A stretch of 64,000 nucleotides of DNA from positions 186,001 to 250,000 of the forward strand of contig NZ_JAKREU010000004.1 of NCBI RefSeq assembly GCF_022664435.1, given 5' to 3'. Position 1 is the first letter of the stretch; each line of letters starts with the position of its first letter. The notes under the pieces are model-generated. The model did not search any database. It was not told the origin of the DNA and worked only from the letters and a program-made list of their open reading frames with translations. The stretch comes from Sphingomonas panni (lineage in GTDB: Bacteria > Pseudomonadota > Alphaproteobacteria > Sphingomonadales > Sphingomonadaceae). This document shows positions 8,868 to 19,266 of this stretch, one piece after another. The position numbers and the translations under genes are program-made.

Positions 8868-10244
8868 ATGTTTTCCAATTCGCTGATCGAGGCGGATCGT
8901 CGCCACCTCATCCACCCGGTGTCGGCGTGGCGCGGGCATGAGGCGCGCGGCGCGACCGTGCTGACCCATGGGCTGGGCATGTACCTGACCGACAGCGAGG
9001 GCAATCGCCTGCTCGACGCCTTTGCCGGGCTGTGGTGCGTCAATATCGGCTATGGCCATGACAGCGTGGTGGAAGCCGCCGCCGAACAGATGCGGCGGCT
9101 ACCCTATGCCACCGGCTATTTCTCCTATGCCAGCGAACCCGCGATCCGGCTGGCCGAGCGGCTGGCGGGCCTCGCGCCCAGGGGGCTGGAGCGGGTCTAT
9201 TTCACCCAAGGGGGGTCGGATTCGGTCGATTCCGCGCTGCGCTTCATCGTCAACTACTGGAATGCCCAGGGGCGGCCGACCAAGAAGCACGTGATTGCGC
9301 TCGACAAGGGCTATCACGGATCGTCGTCGAACGGCGCGGGCATCACCGGCCTGCCGGCGTTCCACCGGTTGTTCGATCTGCCGCACAGCTGGCAGCATCA
9401 TATTCCGGCACCCTATCCCTATCGCCATGCGGTCGGCGACGATCCGCAGGCGGTGATCGCCGCCAGCGTCGCCGCGCTGAAGGACAAGGTCGCCGAACTG
9501 GGTGCGGACAATGTCGCGGCCTTCTTTGCCGAACCGGTGCAGGGGTCGGCCGGCGTGATCGTGCCGCCGCGTGGCTGGCTGGCAGCGATGCGCACCACCT
9601 GCACCGAGCTCGGCATCCTGCTGGTCGTCGATGAGGTCATTACCGGCTTCGGCCGGACCGGCCCGATGTTCGCGTGCGAGCATGAAGGCGTTACACCCGA
9701 CCTGATGACGTTGGCGAAGGGGCTGACCGCCGGCTATGTGCCGATGGGTGCAGTGCTGATGTCGGCGGAGATCTATGCCGGCATCGCCGATGGTCCCGAC
9801 AATCACCTGCCGATCGGACATGGCGCGACCTATTCCGGGCATCCGGTGGCAGCAGCCGTCGGCCTGGCCGTGCTGGATCTGTACGAGGGTGGCATCATGG
9901 CCAACGGCATCGCACGCACGCCGCAACTGGCGGCCGGGCTGGCCAAGATTGCCGACCATCCGCTGGTCGGCGACGTGCGACAGGCCGGGATGCTCGCCGG
10001 GATCGAACTGGTCGCGGACAAGGCGACCAAGGCGCGGTTCGATCCTGCGCTGGGTCTGCCCGACCGCCTGTCGCGCACCGGATATGCCAACGGCATCATC
10101 TTCCGCGCCTTTGCCGATGGCACGGTGGGCCTTGCTCCGGCGATCAGCTGCGACGAGGAGGACATGGCGACATTGCTTGCGCGGCTGACCGCCACGTTGG
10201 ATGATGTCGCCGCGCAGCCGGACGTGCGTGCCGCACTGCGATAA
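8868..10244 (+). CDS. Class III PLP-dependent aminotransferase (omega-transaminase type)
   Basis: A 458-aa class III transaminase. Features in order are GLWCVNIGYGHDSVVEAA, the cofactor-phosphate region FTQGGSDSVDSALRF (about residues 110-124), the aspartate motif LLVVDEVITGFGRTGPMF (about 246-263) and the Schiff-base lysine in DLMTLAKGLTAGYVPMGAV (about 277-295). The pattern fits putrescine, beta-alanine or GABA:pyruvate transaminases. It produces an aldehyde that the GabD-like enzyme could oxidise. It has its own upstream gap with a candidate operator, so it may form a separate transcript under the same control. Confidence 0.92.
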   Translation: MFSNSLIEADRRHLIHPVSAWRGHEARGATVLTHGLGMYLTDSEGNRLLDAFAGLWCVNIGYGHDSVVEAAAEQMRRLPYATGYFSYASEPAIRLAERLAGLAPRGLERVYFTQGGSDSVDSALRFIVNYWNAQGRPTKKHVIALDKGYHGSSSNGAGITGLPAFHRLFDLPHSWQHHIPAPYPYRHAVGDDPQAVIAASVAALKDKVAELGADNVAAFFAEPVQGSAGVIVPPRGWLAAMRTTCTELGILLVVDEVITGFGRTGPMFACEHEGVTPDLMTLAKGLTAGYVPMGAVLMSAEIYAGIADGPDNHLPIGHGATYSGHPVAAAVGLAVLDLYEGGIMANGIARTPQLAAGLAKIADHPLVGDVRQAGMLAGIELVADKATKARFDPALGLPDRLSRTGYANGIIFRAFADGTVGLAPAISCDEEDMATLLARLTATLDDVAAQPDVRAALR

Positions 10245-10285
10245 TCGTTTGTGCGCACGGGGAAGGAAGGGGTAGGGCCGCCGCC

Positions 10286-10780
10286 ATGACGTCAGCGCCG
10301 AAACTGGATCGACTGGACTTCCGCATCCTGGCGCAACTGCAGCGCAACGGGCGGATCACCAATGTCGATCTGGCCGATGCCGTCGGCCTGTCGCCCAGCC
10401 CGTGCCTGTCGCGCGTGAAGCGGCTGGAAAAGGCCGGCTATATCACCGGCTATGGCGCGCATGTCGCGCTCGCCAAGCTGGGTGAGACGCTGACCGTCTT
10501 TACCGAAGTCACGTTGAAGGATCACCGCACCGGCGACTTTTCCCGGTTCGAACAGCGCGCGCGCAACGTGCCGGAAATCGTCGAATGCCATCTGGTAAGC
10601 GGCGGATACGACTATCTCATCAAGTTCATCACGCGCAACGTGTCGCAATATCAGGAACTGATCGAGTCGATTCTCGACAGCGATTTCGGGATCGAGAAAT
10701 ATTTCAGCTACATCGTGCTGAAATCGCCGATCGTGAAGCGGTACGACCCGATCGAGACCCTGTTCGAGGATCGCGGCTGA
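10286..10780 (+). CDS. Lrp/AsnC family transcriptional regulator
   Basis: A 164-aa regulator. An N-terminal AsnC-type helix-turn-helix (LDRLDFRILAQLQRNGRITN and DLADAVGLSPSPCLSRVKRL, about residues 7-50) is followed by a RAM/ligand-sensing domain with the glycine pattern ECHLVSGGYDYLIKF. These proteins form octamers and sense amino acids. It lies at the end of the amine catabolic cluster and probably controls it, sensing the substrate or a product. It is followed by a hairpin terminator. Confidence 0.93.
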   Translation: MTSAPKLDRLDFRILAQLQRNGRITNVDLADAVGLSPSPCLSRVKRLEKAGYITGYGAHVALAKLGETLTVFTEVTLKDHRTGDFSRFEQRARNVPEIVECHLVSGGYDYLIKFITRNVSQYQELIESILDSDFGIEKYFSYIVLKSPIVKRYDPIETLFEDRG

Positions 10781-10789
10781 CGCCGTAGC

Positions 10790-10824
10790 GGGGCGGGCGG
10801 GCCGGGTCGCCCGCCGTCATTTTT
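10790..10824 (+). terminator. Rho-independent terminator after Lrp gene
   Basis: GGCGGGC and GCCCGCC can pair around a short loop and are followed by GTCATTTTTCCC. It sits directly after the stop of the Lrp-family gene and ends the cluster's transcript. Confidence 0.7.
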
Positions 10825-11166
10825 CCCTTTCACCGAAGACGTTCGCGACCGGCGTCCTGCCGGCCTGAACGCGTTGCCGCTCCGACGACGGGACTGGCGT
10901 CCGTTGCGCCCGTCCTGTGCCGTCCGACGCGGCGGACCATCGGCAAGGCCGTCCGGCAAGATCGTGTCGGTCCGACACGCGCAAATCCGCATTTCGTTCC
11001 GATCCTGTCATGGCTTCGCAATAAAATGCTTCCGGCCACCCCCCATCATGCATCCACCGCAGAGAGGGCGTCACATGGACCCGCCGGTCGAGAGCGACCG
11101 GAACGAAGGCCAGGACGCCGTTCGACAGAGGGCGACGCGACAACCTTTACATTCTTGGGGGATCCT
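10825..11166. other. Intergenic leader before TonB-dependent receptor, nothing recognised
   Basis: This gap of about 340 bp precedes the siderophore-type receptor. I see no conserved RNA fold, clear Fur box or convincing -35/-10 pair. A 106-codon open frame at 10874-11194 overlaps the receptor start and looks non-coding. A purine-rich TTGGGGGATCC immediately upstream of the receptor ATG is a good ribosome binding site. Confidence 0.4.
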
Positions 11167-13386
11167 ATGCGCTACCGACATCTGCTATCGTTGAGTGTCG
11201 CCGGGCTGGCCGTCACGGCCGCTGCCGGTGCCGGGGCACAGACCGTGCCGGTGGCGATGGAGGTCGCAGGCGGGGCGATCGACCCGACGGCTGATCCCAC
11301 AGCGGATGCGCAGGCCGGCGATGCCCAGCAGTCCGAGATCGTCGTTCAGGGCGTCCGCCAGCAATATGTCGCGAATGTGCCGACGATCGAGGTGCCGCAG
11401 AGCATCCAGGTTTTGTCGATGGAGACGCTGAAGGATGCCGGAATCACCCGGCTCGACAATGCGCTTGACTTCGCGACCGGCATCGCGCGGCAGAACAACT
11501 TCGGCGGGCTGTTCGACGTGTTCGCCTGTCGCGGGTTCAGCGGCGACGAAGGCGCGGGCAGCAATTATCTGGTCAACGGCTTCAACGCCGCGCGCGGCTA
11601 TGGCGGCGCGCGCGACACGTCCAACGTGCAGCAGGTACAGGTACTGAAAGGTCCCAACTCCTCGCTCTTCGGGCGCGGCGAACCGGGCTGTACCGTCAAC
11701 ATCATTACCAAGAAGCCGGGCTTCCTCCTGCACGGCGGCGCGATCCTGTCGGCGGGCAGCTACAAGAATTTCCGCAGCGAAGGCGACATCAACGTGCCGC
11801 TGTCGGACCGGGTCGCAGTACGCGTGACCGGCGCGGCGGAATCGGCCGACAGCTTCCGCGACTTCGGGTCGAGCGAGAAGGTGACCGTCACCCCGTCGTT
11901 CCTCGCCAAGCTCGGGCAGGACAGCTCGATCAGCTATGAATTCGAATTCATCGACCAGAAGGTGGTGTTCGACCGCGGCATCATCGCCCCGACCGGCGAC
12001 CTGAAGCTGGTCCCCAAGACCCGTTTCTTCGGTGAACCCGGCGACGGCCCGGTCCATGTCCGCGCCATGGGGCATCAGGCGCAGCTGCAGCATGACTTCA
12101 GCCCCGACTGGTCGCTGGTGCTGGGCGTCGGCTATCGTGACACCTTCTTCCGCGGCGTGTCGACCGAGGCGGAACTCGCGGCCGGTCGTCAGCGGCTCTA
12201 TACCGACGGCACGACGCTGTCGCGCCAGCGCCGCGATCGCGACTATTCGACGACCGACCTGACCTTCCGCGGCGAATTGAGCGGCGAGTTCGCGACCGGT
12301 CCGGTCGGGCATCACATGATTATCGGCGCGGACTGGGACGATTACGCGCTCGACGTGATCCAGAACCGCTATCGCCCGCCTGCCGTCGCGTCGCAGACCG
12401 CCGGCAATCTGGTCGCGGGCAACCGGATCAACATCTTCGAACCCGTCTATGGCAAGCTGCCGACGCCCGGCGTGTTCCAGAGCTATCTGGAGCGGCAGAA
12501 CAGCTATGGCGTGTATCTGCAGGATCAGGTCGACCTGACCGATGCGCTGAAGGTCCGGTTCGGTGGCCGCTACGACCAGTTCGAACAGATTGTCGACGAT
12601 CGCATCGCGAAGCGCCGGACGATGCAGTCCAAGACGGCGTTCAGCCCGTCGGTCGGCGCGACCTATGTGTTCGGCGACCATGTCTCGATCTACGCCAATT
12701 ACGGCCGCGGTTTCCGCCCGAACAACGGCACCGATGCCAACAACAATGCGTTCGAGCCGGAACGCACCGTCTCATACGAAGCGGGCACCAAGGTTTCGCT
12801 GTTCCGCAACCGGCTGACCGGTACGCTCGCCGCCTTCAAGACGACCAAGAACAACGTGCTGACCGCCGACCCGATCAATGCCAACTTCTCGCTGGCGGTC
12901 GGCAAGGCGCGCAGCAAGGGCGTCGAGGCCGAACTGTCGGGCAACCTGCCCGCCGGGTTCCGGGTCCAGCTGAACTATGCCTATATCGATGCCGAAGTCG
13001 CGCAGGACGCGCTCGATCCGAATTTCGGGTTCGGCCTGCGCGAGGGCGATCCGCTGCTCAACATCGCCAAGAACAGCGGCAGTGCCTTGGTGTTCAAGGA
13101 CTTCGATATCGGCGACCAGCGCCTGACGTTGGGGGCCGGCGTCAATTATGTCGGCAAGCGGCTGGGCGAGACCGGTTTCCGCTTCGGCAATGGCAGCTTC
13201 TATTACCTGCCCGCCTATACGCTGACCCGCGTGACGGTGGCGTTCGAGGCGAGCGACCGGTTGCGCATCTCGGGCGAGGTCACCAACCTGTTCGACGTCG
13301 ATTACTTCCCCAGCTCCTATTCGCGGCTGTGGACGCTGCCCGGCGCGCCGCGGCAGTTCATGGTGCGCCTCGGCTATTCCTACTGA
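11167..13386 (+). CDS. TonB-dependent siderophore receptor (FhuE/FpvA type) with two plug cysteines
   Basis: A 739-aa outer-membrane receptor. A signal peptide (MRYRHLLSLSVAGLAVTAAA, cleaved near AGAQ) is followed by EIVVQG, a plug domain with the siderophore-receptor motifs VPQSIQVLSMETLKDAG and VQVLKGPNSSLFGRGEPG, and a beta-barrel ending in a terminal aromatic Y. The usual plug residues V and G are replaced by Cys121 (FACRGF) and Cys175 (GEPGCTVN), and no other cysteine is seen in the protein. The ATG at 11167 has a GGGGG ribosome binding site. It should import a ferric siderophore. No biosynthesis or inner-membrane transport gene is adjacent. Confidence 0.93.
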   Translation: MRYRHLLSLSVAGLAVTAAAGAGAQTVPVAMEVAGGAIDPTADPTADAQAGDAQQSEIVVQGVRQQYVANVPTIEVPQSIQVLSMETLKDAGITRLDNALDFATGIARQNNFGGLFDVFACRGFSGDEGAGSNYLVNGFNAARGYGGARDTSNVQQVQVLKGPNSSLFGRGEPGCTVNIITKKPGFLLHGGAILSAGSYKNFRSEGDINVPLSDRVAVRVTGAAESADSFRDFGSSEKVTVTPSFLAKLGQDSSISYEFEFIDQKVVFDRGIIAPTGDLKLVPKTRFFGEPGDGPVHVRAMGHQAQLQHDFSPDWSLVLGVGYRDTFFRGVSTEAELAAGRQRLYTDGTTLSRQRRDRDYSTTDLTFRGELSGEFATGPVGHHMIIGADWDDYALDVIQNRYRPPAVASQTAGNLVAGNRINIFEPVYGKLPTPGVFQSYLERQNSYGVYLQDQVDLTDALKVRFGGRYDQFEQIVDDRIAKRRTMQSKTAFSPSVGATYVFGDHVSIYANYGRGFRPNNGTDANNNAFEPERTVSYEAGTKVSLFRNRLTGTLAAFKTTKNNVLTADPINANFSLAVGKARSKGVEAELSGNLPAGFRVQLNYAYIDAEVAQDALDPNFGFGLREGDPLLNIAKNSGSALVFKDFDIGDQRLTLGAGVNYVGKRLGETGFRFGNGSFYYLPAYTLTRVTVAFEASDRLRISGEVTNLFDVDYFPSSYSRLWTLPGAPRQFMVRLGYSY

Positions 13387-13447
13387 TCGACCGGCGGCTG
13401 CCTCCTCCCCGTCGGAGGGGGCGGCCGCGATCCGAAAGGATCGACGT

Positions 13448-13487
13448 GGCGGATAATCCCCGTACAAGGGTGATTATCCGCCCGTTT
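13448..13487 (+). terminator. Strong hairpin terminator after TonB-dependent receptor
   Basis: GGCGGATAATC (13448-13458) pairs perfectly with GATTATCCGCC (13472-13482). Inner CCC/GGG pairs extend the stem, and CGTTTT follows. It separates the receptor from the psd gene. Confidence 0.8.
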
Positions 13488-13501
13488 TCGTTGAGAAGTT
13501 G

Positions 13502-14353
13502 ATGTCCGATACCCTGAAGGTGATGCTCCAGCACATACTGCCCAAGCAGGGGCTGACCGTCCTTGCCGGTCGGGTCGCAGGGGCGCGGGGCGGCGCGCTG
13601 ACCACGCGGCTGATCCGCTGGTTCGTCGCCCGCTACGGCGTCGACATGGGCGAGGCGGCGAACCCGGATATCGCCAGCTATGCCAGCTTCAACGACTTCT
13701 TCACCCGCCCGCTAAAGGCCGGGGTCCGGCCGATGGCGACGGCGGATTTCATCTGCCCGGTCGATGGCGCGATCAGCCAGCTGGGGGCGATCGACGATCA
13801 CCATATGGTGCAGGCGAAGGGGCATCGCTTCACCACGACCGATCTGGTCGGCGGCGATGCCGCGCTGGCCGAACGGTTCCGCCATGGCAGCTTCGCCAAT
13901 CTCTATCTCAGTCCCAAGGATTATCACCGGCTGCACATGCCCTGCACGGGACGGCTGCTGCGGATGATCCATGTGCCGGGCGCGCTGTTTTCGGTGAACC
14001 CGGTCACCGCGCGCGGCGTGCCGAACCTGTTCGCCCGCAACGAGCGCGCGGTGTGCGTGTTCGATTCCGCCGAACATGGCCAGTTCGTGATGGTACTGGT
14101 GGGGGCGACCATCGTCGGCAGCATCGTCACCCCGTGGCATGGCGTCGTCAACGCGAAGCGCACCGGCAAACTGACGGAATGGCACTATGCCGATCGCGAT
14201 ATCACCCTTGCCAAGGGGGAGGAGATGGGCCGCTTCCTGCTGGGGTCGACCGTCGTGATGCTGTTCGAACGCGACCGCATCGCCTTCACGCCCGACTGGG
14301 TGCCGGAGCGCACCGTGCGGCTGGGTGAGCGGATGGGCGACCGGCCGAACTGA
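13502..14353 (+). CDS. psd: Phosphatidylserine decarboxylase proenzyme
   Basis: A 283-aa proenzyme of the PSD-B/E. coli Psd type that makes phosphatidylethanolamine at the inner membrane. Seen: YASFNDFFTRPLKAGVRP (about residues 60-77), PVDGAISQLGAI, the histidine-rich LYLSPKDYHRLHMPCTGRL and the autocleavage motif LGST with the pyruvoyl-forming serine near residue 249. The pieces and length match active family members. A TTG one codon before the ATG at 13502 is also possible. It stands alone; the usual partner pssA is not next to it. Confidence 0.95.
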   Translation: MSDTLKVMLQHILPKQGLTVLAGRVAGARGGALTTRLIRWFVARYGVDMGEAANPDIASYASFNDFFTRPLKAGVRPMATADFICPVDGAISQLGAIDDHHMVQAKGHRFTTTDLVGGDAALAERFRHGSFANLYLSPKDYHRLHMPCTGRLLRMIHVPGALFSVNPVTARGVPNLFARNERAVCVFDSAEHGQFVMVLVGATIVGSIVTPWHGVVNAKRTGKLTEWHYADRDITLAKGEEMGRFLLGSTVVMLFERDRIAFTPDWVPERTVRLGERMGDRPN

Positions 14354-14591
14354 CGTCAGCGGTTTCCAGGTTGCGCGACGTCGGCTCATGCCGCCTCGCG
14401 TAACGCGGAGCGTTTACGGGCATCCTCGGTCTCGCCGGACGAGCGGTTTACGTCGGACCTGTCCACGATTCGCACGACGCCCGGATGGGCTAACCGTCTG
14501 ACAACGCGGTCAACGTGGCCTTCCGGCATCACCTTTGAGAATGTTCACATGAATCCTTGCGTTTGACTTGACTCGTTCCACCCCCTGTTTG

Positions 14592-14605
14592 AGTGAACGT
14601 TATCA
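14592..14605. promoter_or_regulatory. Candidate LacI-family operator upstream of large TonB-dependent receptor
   Basis: GAGTGAACGTTATCA contains the central AACGTT and the half-site CGTTATCA typical of LacI-family operators; the other half is degenerate. It lies 24 bases downstream of a possible -35 (TTGACT, 14563-14568) and 46 bases before the receptor ATG. A LacI-family gene ends the same locus. The rest of the 298-bp gap from 14354 holds no other feature I can support. Confidence 0.35.
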
Positions 14606-14651
14606 ATATGCGCACAATTAGGGATGCGCAGGCTTAAAGGGGAGGAAAGAC

Positions 14652-17600
14652 ATGCGTGGCACCGCCACTCGCACCGTTTCGCGTTGGATGATCGGAGCAT
14701 CGGCCGGCGCTCTGGCCGCCGTATCGGCACCCGCGTTCGCGCAGGACCCGACCGCAACGCCCATCGCCGCCGATGGACAGGGCGCGACCGCCGCCATGGA
14801 AGGCGAGGGCGACGAAATCCTCGTCACCGGTATCCGCGCCAGCCTTCGCGACGCGCTGAACATCAAGCGCAACGCGCAGGGCGTGGTCGACGCGATCAGC
14901 GCCGAGGATATCGGCAAGTTCCCCGACACCAACCTCGCCGAATCGCTCCAGCGCATCACGGGCGTCTCGATCGACCGCCAGAACGGCGAAGGCTCGACCG
15001 TCACCGTGCGCGGCTTCGGTCCCGAATATAACCTCGTCGTGCTGAACGGCCGCCAGCTGCCGACCTCGACGCTGGGCGACGGGGCCAGCGCGCCGGCCTC
15101 GCGTTCGTACGACTTCGCCAACATCGCATCGGAAGGCATCGCCGGGGTCGAGGTCTACAAGACTGGCCGAGCCGCCGTGCCGTCGGGCGGCATCGGCTCG
15201 ACGATCAACATCAAGACGCCGCGTCCGCTCGACCGTCCCGGCATCCGCGGATCGGTCGCGGCCAAGGGCATGATCGACACCTCGCAGAACGGCAAGGATC
15301 AGATCACGCCGGAACTGTCGGGCGTGTTCAGCAGCACCTTCGGCAGCGACGACCAGTTCGGGTTCCTGGTGTCGGGCAGCTATCAGAAGCGCAACGCCAG
15401 CGTGAACACCGGATCGGTCGGGTTCGGCAACTCGTTCCTCGGCACCGAGAATGACTGGGGGACGCTGGGCGCCGAAGGGCCGAACGTCATCAACCGTCCG
15501 GGTCCGACCGACGTCTACGAAGTTCCGCAGAGCGCGGCCTACAACCTGACCGACATTCGTCGTGAACGGATCAACGGGCAGGTCGTGCTGCAGTACCGCC
15601 CGGTCGAATCGCTGACCGCGACGGTCGACTTCACCTATTCGCGCAACAAGGTGGAGGCACGCGACAGCAGCGTCGGCATCTGGTTCAACTTCGGCGACAC
15701 GTCGAGCGAATGGACCGATGGCCCCGCCGCCGGCCCGGTCTTCTACACCGAACGATTCGGCCCGGGTAAGGACCTGTCGTACAGCGGATCGCTGACCGCG
15801 AACGTCAGCGAGAACAAGTCGCTGGGCGGTAACCTGAAGTGGGAGGCGCCGGGCGGCGTCACCGTGACGCTCGACGCGCATCATTCGACCGCGGAATCGA
15901 AGCCGACGAACCGCTTCGGCTCGAGCACCTCGGTCGGCTCGGCGATCTTCGGCGTCGCGTCGCAGACGGTGGACTTCACCAAGGACCTGCCGGTCATCTC
16001 CTATGTGATGCAGCCGGGGATCGACGCGCTGAACCCCGCGAACATCAACGCGACCGGCAATTCGTTCCGCAACGCGTATTTCCGCGACGAGATCAATCAG
16101 GTGCAGCTGAACGGTCATTACGACCATGACGGCGACTTCCTCGATTCGATCGACTTCGGATTCTCCTACGTCAACAACAAGGTCCGCTCGGCCTATGGTT
16201 TCGTGCAGAACGATACCTGGGGCGGCGTCGGCACCCCGGCGGACCTGCCCGACGACCTGTTCACCCGCGTGTCGCTGCCCGACAAGTTCCGCGGCGTCAG
16301 CGGCGCGAAGGACGGGATCATCCCGGCCTATTACAAGTTCGATTTCGAACGGATGGTCGACCTGCTCGACCAGAAGTTCGGCATCTGCGGCGGCGACGGC
16401 AACTGCCTGGCCCCGTTCGAGGCCGATCGCCGCATCACCGAAAAGACGATCTCGCCGTTCGTTCAGGTCAACAACACCTTCGACCTGCTCGGCCGCCGTT
16501 CGCACCTGATCGCGGGCGTCCGCTATGACCAGACGACGGTCAGCTCGTCGTCGCTGACCCCGATCCCCATCGGGACCGCCTGGGTCGCGCAGGGCGAGTT
16601 CAACGTCCTCTATTCTGCACAGAGCAACTTCCTGACCAGCAAGGGCAGCTACGACAACTGGTTGCCGGCGATCGATTTCGACATCGAAGCGCTCGACAAC
16701 GTCAAGCTGCGTGCATCCTACAGCCACACCATCACCCGCGCGGACTATAACAGCCTGCAGGGTGGCCTGACGCTGAACCGCCAGTTCGGCATCGCCGGCG
16801 GCGGCGGCTTGCAGGGCAATCCGAACCTGGTGCCGTTCCTGTCGAAGAATATCGATGTGTCGGCGGAATGGTATTACGCCCCGACCAGCTATGTGTCGGC
16901 CGGCTATTTCCGCAAGAAGGTCAGCAACTTCATCAATTCGCAGGAAGTGCAGCGTTCGGCGTTCGACCTGCGCGATCCGGCCGATGGTCCCCGCTTCCGC
17001 GCGGCACAGGCGGCGCTGGGCGGCACCACCGATACCGGGCGCATCCGCGACTATATCCTGCGCAACTTCACCCAGGGCGTGGAGGTCGCCCGTAATGCGG
17101 CGGGTCAGCCGATCCTCGATGTGAACGGCTATTATACCGGCCGTATCCTCGGGTTACCGGAGGACGGGCTGGTCGACTTCCGGGTCGGCACGCCGTTCAA
17201 TTCGGACCAGACGGCAACGCTGGACGGGTTCGAATTCGCGATCCAGCACAGCTTCTGGAACACCGGCTTCGGCACGATCCTGAACTATACGATCGTGCGC
17301 GGCGACGCGAAGTTCAACAACGCGCTCGATCCCAATATCGGCCAGTTTGCGCTGGCAGGGTTGAGCGACAGCGCCAATGCGGTGCTGTTCTATGACAAGG
17401 CCGGGCTGCAGGGGCGTGTCGCGTATAACTGGCGTGACAAATTCTACGCCGGGGGCAACCCGAACCCGACCTATGTCGAAGCGTACGGCCAGATCGATGC
17501 CAGCGTCAGCTACGAGTTCCGCCAGGGGCTGACGCTGTTCGCCGAAGCGATCAACCTGACCGGCGAAGGGCGTCGCGGCCATCGCCGCAACGAAAACTTC

Positions 17601-17660
17601 GTGACGTTCGCGCAGCCGGGCTTCGCGCGCTATACCGGCGGCGTGCGCTTCACCTTCTGA
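14652..17660 (+). CDS. TonB-dependent receptor, large SusC-like/TIGR01782-type, in halogenase locus
   Basis: A 1002-aa outer-membrane receptor. The signal peptide ends near APAFAQD. The TonB-box/plug start is [19 protein letters not shown], followed by [21 protein letters not shown] and [18 protein letters not shown], the signature of the large proteobacterial receptors that import carbohydrates or other plant- and polymer-derived molecules. A barrel follows, ending in RFTF with a terminal F. Two cysteines (about residues 579 and 585, [14 protein letters not shown]) may bridge an extracellular loop. The ATG follows a GGGGAGGAAAGAC ribosome binding site. It heads the halogenase-SapC-cupin-halogenase-LacI series, which suggests a common substrate and inducer. 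Confidence 0.93.
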   Translation: MRGTATRTVSRWMIGASAGALAAVSAPAFAQDPTATPIAADGQGATAAMEGEGDEILVTGIRASLRDALNIKRNAQGVVDAISAEDIGKFPDTNLAESLQRITGVSIDRQNGEGSTVTVRGFGPEYNLVVLNGRQLPTSTLGDGASAPASRSYDFANIASEGIAGVEVYKTGRAAVPSGGIGSTINIKTPRPLDRPGIRGSVAAKGMIDTSQNGKDQITPELSGVFSSTFGSDDQFGFLVSGSYQKRNASVNTGSVGFGNSFLGTENDWGTLGAEGPNVINRPGPTDVYEVPQSAAYNLTDIRRERINGQVVLQYRPVESLTATVDFTYSRNKVEARDSSVGIWFNFGDTSSEWTDGPAAGPVFYTERFGPGKDLSYSGSLTANVSENKSLGGNLKWEAPGGVTVTLDAHHSTAESKPTNRFGSSTSVGSAIFGVASQTVDFTKDLPVISYVMQPGIDALNPANINATGNSFRNAYFRDEINQVQLNGHYDHDGDFLDSIDFGFSYVNNKVRSAYGFVQNDTWGGVGTPADLPDDLFTRVSLPDKFRGVSGAKDGIIPAYYKFDFERMVDLLDQKFGICGGDGNCLAPFEADRRITEKTISPFVQVNNTFDLLGRRSHLIAGVRYDQTTVSSSSLTPIPIGTAWVAQGEFNVLYSAQSNFLTSKGSYDNWLPAIDFDIEALDNVKLRASYSHTITRADYNSLQGGLTLNRQFGIAGGGGLQGNPNLVPFLSKNIDVSAEWYYAPTSYVSAGYFRKKVSNFINSQEVQRSAFDLRDPADGPRFRAAQAALGGTTDTGRIRDYILRNFTQGVEVARNAAGQPILDVNGYYTGRILGLPEDGLVDFRVGTPFNSDQTATLDGFEFAIQHSFWNTGFGTILNYTIVRGDAKFNNALDPNIGQFALAGLSDSANAVLFYDKAGLQGRVAYNWRDKFYAGGNPNPTYVEAYGQIDASVSYEFRQGLTLFAEAINLTGEGRRGHRRNENFVTFAQPGFARYTGGVRFTF

Positions 17661-17730
17661 TCGCACGGGAAGGGGCGGGGCGGCGCATGGCAATGTGCCG
17701 CCCGGCCACCGAATACGGGACCAGTATCGC

Positions 17731-19266
17731 GTGACGCAGCGGGTGAGACGGATCGTGGTCGTCGGCGGGGGGACCGCCGGCTGGCTGGCGGCGTGTCGCA
17801 TCGCCGCTGCGGCCGACCCGTCCGCCGATGCCCCCTTGTCGGTTACCCTGGTCGAATCCCCCGATGTCGCGACGATCGGCGTGGGCGAGGGGACGTGGCC
17901 GACGATGCGCGGCACGCTGGCACGCATCGGGATCGATGAGGCGGTCTTCCTGCAAGCGGCGGATGCGTCGTTCAAACAGGGATCGCGCTTCGACGGATGG
18001 CGTAGCGGCGCGCCCAATGACATCTATTACCATCCCTTCACCGCGCCCGCCGACCTGCCTGCGGCCGATCTGATGCGGGCATGGACGGCAGGGCGTTTCG
18101 CCGAAGCCGTCTGCGCACAACCGGCGGTCTGTGCCGATGATCTCGCCCCGCGCCAGCCGGCGATGCCGCCCTATGCCGGGGCGCTCAACTATGGCTACCA
18201 CCTCGACGCCGGCAAGTTCGCCGAACTGCTGCGCCAGACCGCCTGCAACCGGCTGGGCGTCGCCCATGTCCGCGACCATGTGACCGCGGTCGAGGCGGCG
18301 GAGAATGGCGATATCGCCGCTGTCGTCACGCGCGATTCCGGGCGGATCGCGGGCGACCTGTTTCTCGACTGCACCGGACATGCCGGGTTGCTGATCGGCG
18401 GTCATTTGGGGGTCGGGACGGTCGACCGCACGCCGATCCTGTTCAACGACCGGGCGCTGGCGGTGCAGGTGCCTGTCGCCCCCGACAGCCCGATCGCGTC
18501 GCAGACCAATGCGACTGCGCACGATGCCGGCTGGATTTGGGACATCGGCCTGCCGAGCCGGCGCGGGATCGGCTGCGTCTATGCGTCCACCTTTCTGAGC
18601 GACGATGCGGCGGCGGCGACGCTGCGTGGCTATCTGGCGCGCACCGCGCCGGGCATCGATCCCGACAGCCTGTCGTTCCGGCAGCTTCGGTTCCGCTCCG
18701 CCCATCGCGAGCGGTTCTGGCAGGGCAATTGCCTCGCCATCGGCCTGTCCGCCGGTTTCCTCGAACCGCTCGAAGCATCGGCGATCGTCCTGATCGAATT
18801 GTCGATCGATGCCCTGCTGGACGGTTTTCCGGCGGACCGGAGTGCGATGGCGCACCATGCCCGGCGGTTCAACGCGCTGTTCCGCTATCGCTGGGACCGG
18901 ATCGTCGATTTCCTCAAGCTGCATTATGTGCCGAGCGAACGCGGCGCCCCCTATTGGCAGGCGCATCGCGACCCGGCGAGTTGGCCCGCGTCGCTGCACG
19001 AACGGCTGGAATTGTGGCGGACGCAACCGCCATCGCCGGCCGACTTCGCCTACGCCGACGAAGTGTTCCCGGCCGCCAGCCACCAATATGTGCTGTACGG
19101 CATGGGGTTTTCACCGCCGCCGCCCGGACCGTTGCGTGCCGTGCCCGGTGCGGAGGCCACCCTGCATCAGATGCGGCAGCGCGCCCGTACGCTCGCCGCC
19201 AGCCTGCCGACCAACCGCGCCTGTCTGCGCGCGCTGACCCCTCCTGCCGGGATTGCCCATGTCTGA
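17731..19266 (+). CDS. Flavin-dependent halogenase family protein 1 (annotated 'tryptophan 7-halogenase', PF04820)
   Basis: A 511-aa flavoprotein of the tryptophan halogenase family. The N-terminal FAD site is [34 protein letters not shown] is followed by [14 protein letters not shown], whose lysine matches the position of the catalytic lysine in PrnA-type enzymes. The WxWxI motif is GWIWDIGLP. The GFxEPLES motif near residue 350 reads [11 protein letters not shown] instead of the common ESTS form. I chose the GTG at 17731, 70 bases after the receptor stop, because it places the FAD motif at the usual distance; a GTG at 17695 is an alternative. These TonB-receptor-linked proteins have no proven tryptophan activity. 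Confidence 0.82.
   Translation: MTQRVRRIVVVGGGTAGWLAACRIAAAADPSADAPLSVTLVESPDVATIGVGEGTWPTMRGTLARIGIDEAVFLQAADASFKQGSRFDGWRSGAPNDIYYHPFTAPADLPAADLMRAWTAGRFAEAVCAQPAVCADDLAPRQPAMPPYAGALNYGYHLDAGKFAELLRQTACNRLGVAHVRDHVTAVEAAENGDIAAVVTRDSGRIAGDLFLDCTGHAGLLIGGHLGVGTVDRTPILFNDRALAVQVPVAPDSPIASQTNATAHDAGWIWDIGLPSRRGIGCVYASTFLSDDAAAATLRGYLARTAPGIDPDSLSFRQLRFRSAHRERFWQGNCLAIGLSAGFLEPLEASAIVLIELSIDALLDGFPADRSAMAHHARRFNALFRYRWDRIVDFLKLHYVPSERGAPYWQAHRDPASWPASLHERLELWRTQPPSPADFAYADEVFPAASHQYVLYGMGFSPPPPGPLRAVPGAEATLHQMRQRARTLAASLPTNRACLRALTPPAGIAHV

Noticed and set aside
10874..11194. A 106-codon open frame upstream of the siderophore receptor
   Set aside because: It overlaps the receptor start, has no ribosome binding site and no protein-like pattern.
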